Numbered from the stretch's first letter, positions 13,177 through 25,150 are shown. The stretch: 64,000 nucleotides of DNA from Boswellia sacra (GCA_013180625.2 SNVD02003292.1:62001-126000); one strand, 5' to 3'. Notes: generated by a model not told the origin, from the sequence alone. Translations and numbers: made by a program.

Positions 13177-13345
13177 TTGTCAAAAAGAAAACTTGAAATT
13201 AAAACAAACAAAATCAACAAACAACAACAACACAAAAACAACATTGATAATCAGATCAAACGAAACAAGAAAAAAAAATTCGACAACAACAACACACATT
13301 CAAATATACAAGTAGTTGTGATTGTGGCTCACATCTTCCTCTGGT
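13177..13345. other. A-rich, CAA-repeat segment
   Basis: The plus strand is A-rich with CAACAACAACAACAC runs; the short frame here is low complexity. The same segment is found at 63,835-64,000, so it belongs to the LTR element. Confidence 0.6.
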
Positions 13346-13374
13346 TTTACGTCCAGTAACGGCTGAAACGCCTT

Positions 13375-13784
13375 CTATGAGTCGGGGATTTGCTTCCCAT
13401 CCAGTTTTCTTATAAACTGGCAAACAGGGTCGTTTTTAGTCAGATTCCCTAGACTATAACACTGCAATTCATCACGAAATTGTGTCCATAGATTAAGCAA
13501 TTCACGCTGAACAAGTCCACAAGAATGTGACTCGAGAGTTAACAAAACATTATCCAGCGACTCATTACTCAAACCATTCTTAATAAATGAAAGTTTTATC
13601 TTCTCTATTCCTGGACGCAAAACCTAATGAACGACAAGTCTGGTTACAATTCCATCTAGCACATTTATAACATACTTGTAACCTTTTCGCTCTTCGCCTT
13701 TTGGCGTAGTAGCTTTTCCCTAGACCAGGCATGTATTTTGCTATATTAATATCAGGCTCACCGGACAATCTTACCTTGGGGATG
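13375..13784 (-). pseudogene. Unidentified Cys-rich gene fragment
   Basis: Two minus-strand frames join across a shift near 13,600. The first gives PKVRLSGEPDINIAKYMPG, a basic YYAKRRRAKRL and CYKCARWNCNQTC (C-x2-C-x4-C-x3-C, likely zinc-binding), then GFASRNREDK. The second gives SFIKNGLSNESLDNVLLTL and ends KLDGKQIPDS before a TGA. The composition is that of a real protein, not a shadow. I do not recognise the family. It has the same orientation as the LOG copy and the LTR element, about 600 bp upstream of LOG, so it may be another captured transcript or an unrelated host pseudogene. Copy 2 leaves the window before this point. Confidence 0.5.
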
Positions 13785-14400
13785 GGGATAACAATTTTAC
13801 CCAAAATTAAATGGGGAATAGGGTGAGGATGGGGATAACAATTTTACCCAAAATTAAATGGGGATGGGGATGGGGATTATGCTCCAAGCCCAGCCCGGCC
13901 CGCTCCCCGAAATTAAAATAAAATTATATATATAGTAATCTAATACTTAGACCCTTGTTACTTAGACCCTTGTTATCTCCCCTCTTATAAAACTTAATGT
14001 CCCGCCTACTTTAATAAAACCCAAGCCCAACCTAGCCCACCTTTGTTTGCCTAAAGATTTATTTTAAGAAGTTGATTGTCTAAAGATTTATTAATATTTA
14101 TTTGTAGGTATGTTGCTTAAGGTTTATGGTTGTAATTTAAAATATATTTTATTTCAAAGTATAAATTTTGAAAGTTAAAATTTTAATTTTTTAACAAGTA
14201 AATGGAGATGGGGATGGGGATGGGGATGGGGATGGGGATGCATTTTGGCTTTGGGGATTCCCCATCCCCATCCCCGATTTAAAAAATTGGGGATTAATAG
14301 GGGATGGGGATTGATATTTTAATTGGGGACGGGGATGAGGATGGCATCCCCACCCCCAACCCGGCCCGATTCCACCTCTATGCTCCACCCTGCCCCATTC
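13783..14400. repeat. G-rich (GGGGAT)n minisatellite region
   Basis: A 48-50-bp block containing 'ggggataacaattttaccca' is tandemly duplicated at about 13,783 and 13,832. Five to six GGGGAT units follow at 14,207-14,240, and the complementary CCCCATCCCCATCCCCG lies at 14,260-14,275, so a hairpin or a G-quadruplex is possible. More GGGGAT variants and a CCCGGCCCG block lie up to 14,390. Confidence 0.75.
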
Positions 14401-14512
14401 CCAACCCTCCTTGGACTATCAGTCTAGTCCCACTTCTGCGCCAAACATGGGGATAGGACTAAGATTAGTCTAATCCCGTGCCTATCCTCCCGAACGTGCC
14501 CTAAGTGTATTG
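14400..14512. repeat. Possible MITE end
   Basis: The stretch contains an inverted-repeat core (GGACTAAGATTAGTCTAATCC) and ends CCGAACGTGCCCTAA. This resembles the end of plant miniature transposons with a TAA target site. The matching left end was not found. Confidence 0.3.
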
Positions 14513-16619
14513 TTTTATGTAAATCATTTTCCTTCATCATTTTAATTACTCTATTTTTTCGTCATCTAAACTTAAAGATGACGGGATTATGGTTTAGAAA
14601 TTTTTATATGATCATACTAGTATCTGTGTATTGTTTGTAGAGTTCAATTTTAATTCAAAACTTATAAGATTTTCATTGGTGAAACCCAAAAATTCCGAAC
14701 TATAAATTGCTATTTAGCTAAAAGATATGGAACAGAAGTAAAGAAGAAAAAGTGTTTTGGAATTAATAAAAAGATGAATGGATCTCTTATTTTTCTCTTT
14801 CTCTTTATAAGTATTTTTTATCCTTTTATCTATGTTTGAGTTTTCTTTTTAATCTAATAATGAGGGGCAAATACCATCAGTCCTTTTCATATCCACCACT
14901 TTCAATTACAGACCGGAGAAATTATAGAGTTCGGCCCTTTATTAGCTCCAGTTGAAACCCCAATGGCCTGGGCTGGTGTTTTCTCACCATTCTTTTTGAA
15001 ATTTGGGCTCAGCTCAACAAGCAACGACGGTGTGGACCTTTCATTTATGGGCTTGGCTACTTCCATTTAGGTATGCTTAACATGAGGGCTGTGACTGTAC
15101 TCGCTTTAGTCTGCCTTAAATAACAGGCCTGTTGGCCAGTTTCTAAAATGTATTGTTTGCCCCAGCTTTCAAGTTTTCTTGTTTTTTTTTTTTGTTATTT
15201 TATGTGATCTAATTTCTTCGCTGCTGTAAATACCTGAAAAGAACATTAAGAAAGTTATATTTATTTAAAATAATTTTTACAAATTACATTTGACTCTAAA
15301 AAAAAAAGTAATCAATTTTAAAAAAGAAGAACAATTATTTTTCTTCTTCTTCTTTCTTTTTTTTAATAACTTGCTTATCTTTTTTCTCATAAATGAAATA
15401 GAAAGCTACCAAGATTAGAAAATGATCGTATCAATTCGTTTAGTTGTATCTAAGGACTCAAATCATGTCATAATAAGTTAGAATTAATTATGTACATGTG
15501 AGTAGTAATAAAATCCAAGCTTCAGTATTTGGGCCTGGGCTTTTGTACTTAACATCAATTCTATCATTCTGTTGGGCCAAGTGAGGATTTATTTTTTTGG
15601 GCTTGGGCCTCATATTGTCCTATTGTAGTAATCGATTTTTAGTGTTAATCGTGGTTCGGACTCACGGCTGTGGTGCTCCTACTGTTCTTGACAAGTTGAC
15701 ATAATTATATGCACCCACAACCACAAAACCTTAATAATTAAAATAAGAATAGAATGTGTAATTTGATAGCGGCATCACAATCATTTGCATTAGGTCTTGA
15801 CAATTTCCTAAATTTCATCATTGCAAGCCCTGTAGAACGCATTTTATTTCTCTAATGGACAATTTATAATTGAGAACCAATTAATATGACCAAAAGGACT
15901 AGAACTTTTCTTCTTTAACATAAAAAAAAATACACCATTTATTTTTTCACATATTTTCTAAATGAAATGCAATTGAATTAATCCTACAGGTTTAAAAAAA
16001 ATTGTTATCTATTAAAATTTTAAAAATTTAAAATTAATGATAAAAAAACTAAATTTTCATAAAATATTTAATGAAATACTTATAAAGTTATTCTCCTAAA
16101 ATATTTATATAAAGCACTAGAAAAAGAATTGTAAAACAAAATAAACATATCTCATACTTGAATCCAATATTTCAAAACTTTATATCAAAACTTATTACAT
16201 AAAATAAGGGTCTCGTGAACTTAATTTCCATCATCCCTTTAACACTATCTTTTTTTTTCCTTTCATTTTTCGATTTTATCCTTTTGACAACAATATATAT
16301 AAATATCGGGGAAATTAAAAAAAATGCCCAAATTAGGAGAATTCATTGAAAAATAAGCAGACGTTCAAAATTTAAATAACATATCTCATTCGACAACTAT
16401 TGTTCAACTATTGATATTATTGTACATTATTTGTTATCAAGCATCGTTAATTTGTTGATCTATCGACAAAGTCATGAAATCTAAATTTCAAAAGTTAGTC
16501 CACATTTCAATAACTACTTTTAATTTGGGTCTATTTTCGTAATTCTTTCACAAATGTATATGCTATCGATAAATACTAATTAAATAAACATATCTTACAT
16601 ATTTTATGTATACATTCAC
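14513..16619. other. Intergenic, no gene seen
   Basis: AT-rich DNA with a moderately GC-richer stretch at 14,930-15,140. I find no domain, no long frame and no RNA gene. Confidence 0.5.
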
Positions 16620-16849
16620 TATCACTACAAGAAAAATGACCATATTTGGCGGTAAAAAAAATGACACCAATGGCACAGCCAAATATAGTCTATTTGGCGG
16701 TCTGTCAAAACGCCAAATATATTAATTATCATATTTGTCACATAAAAGCACCAAGTATAGTAAGATAAAAACTATAGAAAAATGCAATATTTGTCACTTT
16801 TTATTGTCAAATTTGGTATCTTGTAACGGTTACATTTTTAAATTTCATC

Positions 16850-17185
16850 ATATTTGATGCTTTTTGCCCGATTAATATGGTTTTGTAACTGTTAAATTTT
16901 TTGAATTTTGTCATATTTGGCGTTTTTTGCCCAATAAATATGGTTTTATAATGATAACATTTTTTGAATCATACATATTTGGCGCTTTTGTCCGATAAAT
17001 ATGGTTATGTAACGATAACAATTTTTGAATCATATTTGGCGCTTTTTGCCCGATAAATATTGTTTTATAAAGTTAATTTTTTAATTTTGTCATATTTGGC
17101 GCTTTTTGCCCCATAAATATGGTTATGTAATGGTAAAATTTTTTAAATCTTATCATATTTGGCGCTTTTCGACTGATAAATGTAG
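16850..17185. repeat. Subterminal repeats of CACTA element 1
   Basis: About six copies of a unit of roughly 60 bp with core TATTTGGCGCTTTTTGCCC, followed by GATAAATATGGTT, lie just inside the left end. Such arrays are the transposase-binding sites of CACTA elements. Shorter TTTGGCG cores continue left to 16,645. Confidence 0.8.
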
Positions 17186-17469
17186 GGCTTTAAATCTGTT
17201 TTAATCTTATATATCAAACAGAAATCCATCAGATTTAATTCAACTACATAAGAAAGGAACCGAAGATCATGTATGAAATATTATCAAGCATTGTGTATTA
17301 CATAGCCATATACATGGATAAGCGTGTGTTGGATTATTAAGAGCACATGTGTTGGTGCATGTGGGAGAGAGAGAGACAGAGACAGAGACAGAGACAAAGA
17401 GAGAAGAAATATTAAAAGATGAAGAGGCTACATGTTTATTATTGTGGCAAAAAGGGAGAAAACCTCTCA

Positions 17470-18167
17470 CTCTCGAGCTTCAAGCAAGTTCCTAGCATAG
17501 TCACCAAGAATTGAATCCATCATTGGGGGCACAAACTGTTTTCCAATCTGAGGCTGATCTTCAGCCTTGTCCAAAAACATCTCAATGAGCTTCAGAGTCT
17601 CTCTTTTAACAGACCTGTTCAATATACACATTATGAAAACAAAAAGCATTGGGTTTAAAACAAGACAAAAACCAAATCCAAGTCCGTCGTCTACCGTATA
17701 AGTTTAACAAATGATGTTTTAGATGCAAAAGGCCCTCCTTTTGCAATGCTACTGATATAAGCTCACTGTACATCCTGTTGCATGTATAAAAAGTGTAAAT
17801 AATACAGATTAATATACAAGAAATTCAATAACACCTGCATTTAAGAATATCAATGTGCAAAACACTTACTTGTAGATATTTAGCATGTCAAAAAGATCAC
17901 AGAAATTTGAGACAAGAAGAAAGTTCCAAGAGAACTGGCAACACTACTATTCGTCTGCAGTAACAACAATGACTTGACTCAATAACTAGTAGAAAAAGTA
18001 AAACAAACAAACACAAATTCAACTGAAAAGGGTTTACTTAAACAACTGTTTTGATATATTTAAAAAAAAAGTTACACCAGTAATATATTAAGCACAGTCC
18101 TGATTACATCTTGATCTTTCAGAAAATCTACACTTTGATGTGCCTGTCCAAGAATTTCACCCGATTT
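17470..18167 (-). pseudogene. XPO1-like: Exportin-1 (XPO1/CRM1) gene fragment, four exons with introns
   Basis: XPO1 is the karyopherin that exports NES proteins from the nucleus. Four minus-strand exons in gene order are visible. Exon a (18,167-18,078) has GQAHQSVDFLKDQDVIRTVL. Exon b (17,954-17,870) has SSVASSLGTFFLSQIS. Exon c (17,774-17,695) has MYSELIS, then GGPFASKTSFVKL. Exon d (17,614-17,470) has KRETLKLIEMFLDKAEDQ and GKQFVPPMMDSILGDYARN. AG acceptors and GT donors remain, and the exon c/d phase splits an Arg codon correctly. One-base changes in exons b and c shift the frame, and exon d ends in a stop after LLEARE. Only the middle part of the roughly 1,075-residue protein is present, so it is a captured fragment. 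Confidence 0.9.
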
Positions 18168-18204
18168 CTGCATTGCAGGCAACATCGTAAGCAATCATTC
18201 ATCA

Positions 18205-18447
18205 TCAAGATGGATTTCGTCTAAAACAGAGAGAAAAACTCGTAACAAAGCAGTGGTAGCATTTGTCAGTGACATTCGCTCCAACAGCCATGAAAGTTGC
18301 AAAAAGGGGAGCAAAAAACCCATATCCTGTTCCAGCTAAAAGACTTCCAACAATTCCAATAATTGGCCACTTATAAGGAAAGTCTTTGTCACACCATGAA
18401 AGTAAATTTTTGTCATTCTCAAAAACTTCAGTCACACGAATTCTCAC
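18205..18447 (-). pseudogene. Fragment of a conserved plant membrane protein of unknown function
   Basis: The 80-residue frame contains DFPYKWPIIGIVGSLLAG followed by TGYGFFAPLFATFMAVGANV and YHCF. The hydrophobic segment and the GYGFFAPLFATF pattern recall an uncharacterised multi-pass plant membrane-protein family; this is from memory. It lies directly upstream of, and on the same strand as, the exportin-1 exons, so the element places two unrelated genes head to tail. Confidence 0.55.
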
Positions 18448-18459
18448 TTTACTTTCAGA

Positions 18460-21400
18460 ATATTATTTCTACAAAACTTTAAATCTTTGATAATACAAAA
18501 TTCAATTTTTTATTCTGATTAATTCAAAATTCTGATTAATTCAAATCAAATGTAGCACGAAACTTAAACACACAACCGATAAATTCTCATAAGTTTGTTT
18601 AATCCTCTTAAGTTTTTGTTTTTTTTTGCATAACATCCCTAAGTTTTGTTGAAGGTCGGGTGACAGGGTACAGACCATGGAGGATGACTCTCTTATACTT
18701 GCTAGAATTTTACTTTTTTTTCTCCAGAATATGAAAATGTCTATTAATATAAAAATTTAAATTATGTGTTGATTGGACCAGGTGTCCCTAAACAGAACAA
18801 AAGAATAAGGACCACCAAAAATGTACAAAATGAGCCCAAAAAATCCAAACTTTGCTAAAAAGCAACCCCTCCTTCCCGCGTACATCCATAGCCATAGAGA
18901 TATCCTATAAAAGTCAAGTCTAGACTGTACAATTAAGCTTCCAAAACCCCTTTCGTTTTCTCTAACAATATGTTTTCTCTAAATCTAGAAGAGGCTAATA
19001 CATATCCTCATTTGTATTGTCAATTTTGGCTTGTAATGTATGTATGTTCAGGCATTGCAGTGTATATTTAATTGATCAAAGAGTGAGAAACAATGCAGAT
19101 GAAACACACAACCGATAAATTCTCATAAGTTGGAGAAGAAATGGTTACTTTAAAAGAAGCACAGAAAAATAAAAATATGAAAGTCTAAATATGTTTATCA
19201 GTAGTTCAATTCTCATACATTTTCTAATCTCAGTTTTAATGGGAAAGAAACAAAGAGAAAATTATCAACTAAGAAAATGATATATTTTCTAAGAAGAGCA
19301 AATAGACGTACCACTCAATGTTTTCCAGTGAGCACAGCCGCGGAGGAGAGAATCGAAGCAACTGCACCGAAGCGAGTAGCATGTGAGCAGTGATGGAGGC
19401 AAGGTCTAAAGCAACAGCGTCAAAAGCGAGCAACCCACAAGCAGCGACAGAGGCGAGCGGGATGCAAACACATATTATGTCAATTTGCTATCTATAATTT
19501 CGATTAATGAAAAGACTTAAACTTGAAACAAATTAAAATTACCATAAACGATATCAGCTACTAGCAAAATGACATATGACATAACACCAATAATCACAAA
19601 TAAAGACTATAAAAAAAATAATAATCAGAAACTAAAGAATGACTAAACAATAATGATCTAAATATTTTTTATTTTTAAAACAACATAGAACCGGGTTTGC
19701 AAAGCGACTTTTCTTTCTGAAGTGGCCCAACAACTAACTTTCTTTCTCTCTCTATCATAAAAAGCAAACTTTACACTTTCCTAAATATGCAGTATGAACC
19801 ATACAAGTGGCATATGATTTTGCAATACACAATAACATATTTAGAAAGATTATCATGACCTTCTCAGGTAATAGCCATAGATGTAGACCCCTTATGACCA
19901 AATAAAATTATATAACCAAAAATGCATGTGTATTACACCATGGCCAAGCACCAACTATCCAAAACCCATTTACTTAGCTTGGTATGCTTCAAGTATTGAC
20001 TGTGATCATTTAACTTTTGCACAATATTAACTCCATAAACGAGTTTGCATTTGCTATCAATGGGAATGCAAAGACCATGTTTATGTAGAAGTGGAATTTA
20101 ATCAAGTTTAACAATTCTAATCATCCAATGATCTGTAAAATTATAACATGTAAATATAAACTAAGGAAACATACAAGAAAGTTTCCAGATTGACTTGCCC
20201 AAACAACAATTAATATTGATTCTACTAATGAAGCAAACACCCAAACCCAAAATTTTCAGTCCAAACTTAACCAAGAAAAGAGAACCGAAAACAAGAACCT
20301 AACTCACTGAAGACACTCATTCAATCCAAACCCCCAACCCCTATTCTTAGCATTCAAAGACAGAGAAAATGATAGTAGAAAACCCAGCCCCTATTCTAAG
20401 CACCAATCCTAGCCCTTAGAACCTTTATTCCACTCCACAAAAGATAGTCACAAAGCACCAACTCACCACCAAAAGAACTATTCATACCAAAACTGCCATC
20501 GAAAACAAGCCCCAAATAAGAAAAGGAAAAAACTAGTGAACTTGAGAAATCAAAGAGAAGAGCGATAAAGAATTTTCTACCTGGCAATCATAAATTATAG
20601 GAAAAGAAAAGTACTTAAATTTAGTTTTAAAATTAAAGTTCATAGGTGCATCTAGAAAAACCCTTTTAAGTGATATTGTCAAAAAGTACTTTTACTCAAA
20701 AAAGCATTTCCTATAAACCCACCCAACGAAATCACACAAAACCTTTTTAACTACTTCTGAAAAAACCATTTTCAAATTTCCAAAAGCACTCTCAAATCCA
20801 AACACAACAACACACATCTGGGTTTCAATTCTCCTACAATTTCCATGCAATTGCTCCTTTCAATCAAAATGATGATTGTATAATCACTAAAGGCACAAAC
20901 TTAAGCTCCAAATCAAACAACAAAAATAGTTATATCGTTCTTAATCTAAATAGTACCAAAAGATTGTAGTTGTAATTACATATTTCAAGAGAGATCATAA
21001 AGGAAATCTAAATACATACAAGCATATGAGAGGAAAACCAACCATTAAAGCAGTAAGGATAGAGATAAAAAGTTGCCAAGAAACGAGAGATAATGTAGAT
21101 GATATCCACTTTAACTTCCAATGTTGAGCAACATAAAAAGTGACATAAAAAGGTTGTAATTAAAAAATTAAGACGTTAACTTAGCATGCAAAGCCACCAA
21201 ATATTGGCTTACACTAAACCTACTGAAACATCGTTAAAAAATTAAGAAAAAAATAAGAACCAGAATATTGCACAAGATAAAACCACAAAAATTCAAAAAT
21301 CAATAAAAGCAAACAATAACACCACAAAAATCGAAGGACATAGAAGTTTTCAGGTTTAAGCTGTCACAAAATGAGCATTTAACAATAAGAGCAAAAAATA

Positions 21401-22380
21401 GACCCGCAAATATAATACTTAGCATTTTCAAATTAGGGATTTGGGAGATTAGGGTTTCAATTATAACATTTATGATGTAGAAAATGGTAAAACAAAACTA
21501 GAAACACTAAAAAAACCGAATTGGAAAACAAATTTGAAAGGAAACTTACTGTGGATCGAGAGCTAATTCTGAACTCAACGCAAAGACAATGATGAATCGT
21601 TGTTGAGTCCTTGATGGGTTAACTCCAGTTTGAGTGTTTTCAACAATTTGAGGCGATGCAAAATATGTCGACAAAAATGAGGTGCTTCGAGCACCCCCAA
21701 TTAGAAAGAAGGGTCCAAAAAGGTTTTGGGCCTGTAGCTTTCCCCACCCCCCATTTTTCGGATGGTGCTTCTGTGGAGGGTGTGCCACCAGAAATCGGGC
21801 TTAAAGCTCTCGCCTTACCAACAAGCCGACAGCTGATGGCTGTTGGTCACGACTACTACCCCCAAGTGAGCGTATTATGGGGGATCGTCAAGCACATCCG
21901 ACAAGGATCAAAGGGGATCTCGTTGTTGCATAGTTCAAGTCGGAGCAACGTGCCATCGGACGTTCAAGAGGCAGTCTCACGATCGGGCATGATTGGAAGA
22001 GTAGTGCTACTAGATTAGTATGCATACTCCTCTATTGTTTGCTGTTCATCATGGAGATTTCACAGAAGGGCCAGAGGGGATCTCGAGTGGGTCAGCCGCT
22101 GATTATCTAAGCCCAGACGGGACTCTTGATGAAATCTCAAAGCGGTAGGTCAGTGAGCAAGTGACGGCTAGGGCAGTGTGGAGGAGAAAAAGAAAAGATA
22201 GAGGGAAAACGATTAAAGTGGAGCCAAAATGAATATATCAGGGTAAAAGAGACAAAAATTACATATTTGTCCCTATTCTAAAAATTGTGACAAATATGAG
22301 ATTCGAAAAAGACAAAAAATCAGAAATATGATCTAAATTTGTGTTTGACCTTAACACTAATGTTATATTTCTCATATTTA
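18460..22380. other. Remainder of CACTA element 1
   Basis: Mostly AT-rich DNA without recognised coding sequence. GC-richer islands occur at 19,330-19,460 and 21,650-22,200. The latter holds a 120-codon plus frame (21,656-22,018) and an 80-codon minus frame (21,788-21,546) that I cannot assign. They may be pieces of further captured genes or subterminal DNA. Confidence 0.4.
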
Positions 22381-22442
22381 AAAAAAAAACCAAATTTAAA
22401 AAAGGTAGAGTGACAAATATGAAAAATATTCTTGTAGTGTAT

Positions 22443-23003
22443 TTTTATGATAAAATTTAGTCATATATTAAGAACTAAAAATAAATAAATGAAATTCAAA
22501 TAACGAAAAGTAATAAAAATAATTTTTTAAAGTGAAAAAAAGGGGAAGTTGAAGTTGACACAATGGGGCGGCAAGATGATGCCAGTTCGGAGGGAGGGGC
22601 AGCTGCATGTACATGCAAATCTCCTTATACGTGGAAGCAAGTTAGTGGCTGCAAAATCCAAACAAACGTTGGGCGGTACTAGTACAGTAGGTAGCCGCAT
22701 GTTGTGTGGTTGTCATGATTGTAACGTTCCTGCATTATAGATATATTACTCGCCCAACAACGATCTTCAGTTTGGATATATATCCATTGCACATGCACGC
22801 ATTGTTGGTCAGTTTGGATATATATATACATATTGCACATGCACATGCGTGCATGTGCATAAATACAGCTCTAAAGTTAAATTAAACCCCATATTTTTAT
22901 ATGTATATTCAAAAAACTTAAATTATATAACAGTTTAGTTTTCTTCCTCTCTCTCTCCCTCTCTCTCTCTCTCTACTTTTTTTTTTATTTCATGAAATCT
23001 TCT
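22443..23003. other. Spacer between CACTA elements 1 and 2
   Basis: An unassigned 63-codon plus frame lies at 22,549-22,740. Two direct copies of about 45 bp with CAGTTTGGATATATAT and TTGCACATGCAC lie at 22,770-22,860. A CT microsatellite lies at 22,943-22,974. Confidence 0.45.
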
Positions 23004-23039
23004 CACTACAAGAAAGCGGGGTATTTACCTCGCCCTTCT

Positions 23040-23115
23040 GCGGCGGTTTTTAAAAATCGCCTCAAAAGGTATTTGCGGGACCTGCTTTACGGCGGTTTTT
23101 AAAACCGCCTTATAT
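23040..23115. repeat. Left subterminal repeats of CACTA element 2
   Basis: Two copies of a GCGGCGGTTTTTAAAA-type palindrome flank TTTGCGGGACC. They match the dense array at the right end. Confidence 0.75.
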
Positions 23116-23174
23116 AAGGAATTAAAATTCCCAAATTCCTAACCCTATTTGCGAATTTGCGAATTTGAAATTGC

Positions 23175-23450
23175 TTCCCTCTCCGGCTCCCCCACCGTCT
23201 CTCTGTACCGTAAAATCGACTCCTCCACCGTGTCTCTCTACCGCAAACCCGACCGTAGCCACAATCGCTATCTCCCCCACCGTCTCTCTCTACCGTAAAA
23301 TCGACTCCCCCACCGTCTATCTCTACCGTAAAACCGACCGTAGCCACAATCGCTATTGACCCCACCGTCTCTCTGTACCGTAAAATCGACTCCCCCACCG
23401 TCTCTCTCTACCACAAACCGATCGTAGCCACAATCGCTATCGACTGTTGC
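23175..23450. repeat. Tandem repeat with CCGTCTCTCTCTACCGTAAA
   Basis: Six to seven imperfect units contain 'ccaccgtctctctctaccg', 'taaaatcgactcc' and 'gaccgtagccacaatcgcta' in varying combinations. Frames on both strands here (23,165-23,359 + and 23,398-23,099 -) only reflect the repeat. Confidence 0.75.
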
Positions 23451-25150
23451 TGCCCTATGCTGTTTATGTCTGCCTAACGGAGCGTTGATAGGTAAGCCTC
23501 GTTGATTGCATTAGTGTTTTGTATGTACGGTCTGACTGCATTAGTGTTTTGCATTGGTGTTTTGTATGTAACGGTCTGACTGCATGTCTTTGGGAATTTT
23601 TGCGTCAGTGGGTCATGAATCGTGTCAATGAGCAAGTTTAATAATTTTCTCCTAATCTAATCTAATAACAACCTCTGTATTAATAATTTTCACCTTAATA
23701 ATGCAATGTTTTACTCCAGATATCCTATCATCCTGCCATCACTTCTTCATTTATGCAATCGCTATTAATGTTTCCAGTAGGTCGTTATCCTCTGTTTGGT
23801 TACCGAGAAAAGGGAAGGGAAAAAAAACCAAAACGTTGAAGAAATATAAATTACCTTGCTGCAATCTGCTTTCGCTTGTTATGTCATGGGTTGTGTCAAT
23901 AATGTGAAGAAATATAAATTCCTTTACAGAATTCCAAGTATGCATGTATATAGGTTGTAAAGTTGGGTTCTTTGATGCTAAGGAACTTGTGCAATGTAGA
24001 ACAACAAACATAAGTTTCATATTTTTCTTCTTTTTCCCACTTCTCTGTCATTTTTTTTTTTGGGTTGAGGAACGAGAGGCCATGGCTGTATAAGAGATGT
24101 TTTCTTTGTGACTTGCTCATAAGTAAATACTTCATAGCTTTAGGTGTTTTAATTGATGTGGGAATAAGCTTTTTCGGTTTGTTCTGAAATGTGAATCAAC
24201 ATCTTTAATCTTAATCTTATAGCTTATGCCATGTTTGATTGCTTAAAATTTTTGAATCTCGACATGGAAGTTTAACAACACTTCCATGCATATTTAGGGA
24301 CTAAAATTAGTAAAATACTTTATGGCAGAGTTTGAGGGCATTGATGAAAACTTGGAGTATTCAAATTGATTAATGCTCATTGATGCCATCTTTTAATGGT
24401 GTGGGTATTTAAATTGATCTTCAGTGTTATAGTGAGCACTAGATCAAACATACTCTAAACCATGTCTGAAAAAAAATAATAGAAGAAGCACTAAGCTTCT
24501 TTCATATTCTTGGTTAAGTTTGTATATTTTTGAGTTTTCTTTGTCATTGCTTTTGGGATAATCTAACATACACGGATATAGAATGATAAAAGGGCTTTTT
24601 GGTTTTAAATTATATAGATTTTTGATACCACACGGATGATCCGATTTTTATTATTTTATGGCCCTCTAGTTCACTCTTTTATTTGGTTTTCGGTTAAAGA
24701 ACAATAGAAGCAACTTTGAAGACGTGGTGAAGCTGAGCTTCTGTAGTTGGTATCTGTTGCTTTTAATCTGTGTAGACCCAGTTTTGTTTTGGTTTTTGGT
24801 ATTTTATGATTCTAGATGACATTTCTCCTGTAAGCCTCAGATATGGCTAGTCTAAATACTTATCTGACGAAGTTATACTTTTCTCGTCTCCTTCATGAAA
24901 TTTTTGTTTAGTGGTTGGCAATGTGTATGAAAAAAATGTTTTAAGAGCTATATGATAGAATTTTCATTTTTTCACTTGGTCTGTGGGCTTGTATGGTAAA
25001 TGAATTCCAAGGTTCCTCGTTTTTCTTCATTTTCTTGAACTGTGAAGGGGTTTTGCGCTAATGTACTGATGTAATCCTTCTCTTTCTTTTTCTGTGGCAT
25101 AGTGGTTTTGACTACGGATTTTGGTTATGTAAGTTTGTATAGTTTTTTAG

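Larger units (their letters stand above)
8704..13344 (-). mobile_element. LTR retroelement copy 1 carrying a LOG retrocopy (partial)
   Basis: The element reads right to left: internal region 13,344-10,132, polypurine tract, then the 3' LTR at 10,131-8,704. The whole segment recurs in the same orientation at 59,359-64,000. The internal region has no gag, protease, reverse transcriptase or integrase that I can find, so this looks like a non-autonomous (LARD-type) element. It holds a LOG cDNA and 67-bp repeats instead. No second LTR is visible right of 13.3 kb, so the copy is truncated or the 5' LTR has been lost. The right limit is the last base checked against copy 2, which stops only because the window ends. 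Confidence 0.75.
16623..22439 (-). mobile_element. CACTA element 1, non-autonomous, with captured host exons
   Basis: The left end starts CACTACAAGAA and the right end finishes TTCTTGTAGTG, the hallmark termini of CACTA (En/Spm) transposons. The flanks are TAT at 16,620-16,622 and TAT at 22,440-22,442, a matching 3-bp target duplication. The element is 5,817 bp. No TNP1 or TNP2 sequence was recognised, so it would need enzymes from elsewhere. It carries pieces of exportin 1 and a membrane-protein gene, both on the minus strand; the strand given here is that of the captured exons. Confidence 0.9.

Noticed and set aside
12815..13183. 122-codon minus frame with repeated Cys-containing peptides
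   Set aside because: It only translates the 67-bp tandem repeats and is destroyed by indels in copy 2.
13177..13345. CAA-repeat segment as an omega-like translation enhancer
   Set aside because: The CAA repeats are on the plus strand while LOG is on the minus strand, and nothing coding follows on the plus strand.
14191..14388. Pro/Ser-rich 65-codon minus frame
   Set aside because: Low-complexity translation of the GGGGAT minisatellite.
21656..22018. 120-codon plus frame as a functional gene
   Set aside because: No start context, no known domain, and it lies in the subterminal GC-rich part of CACTA element 1; kept only as an unassigned frame.
23099..23398. 99-codon Gly/Arg-rich minus frame
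   Set aside because: It arises from the CCGTCTCTCTCTACCG tandem repeat; plus and minus frames are both open only because of the repeat.
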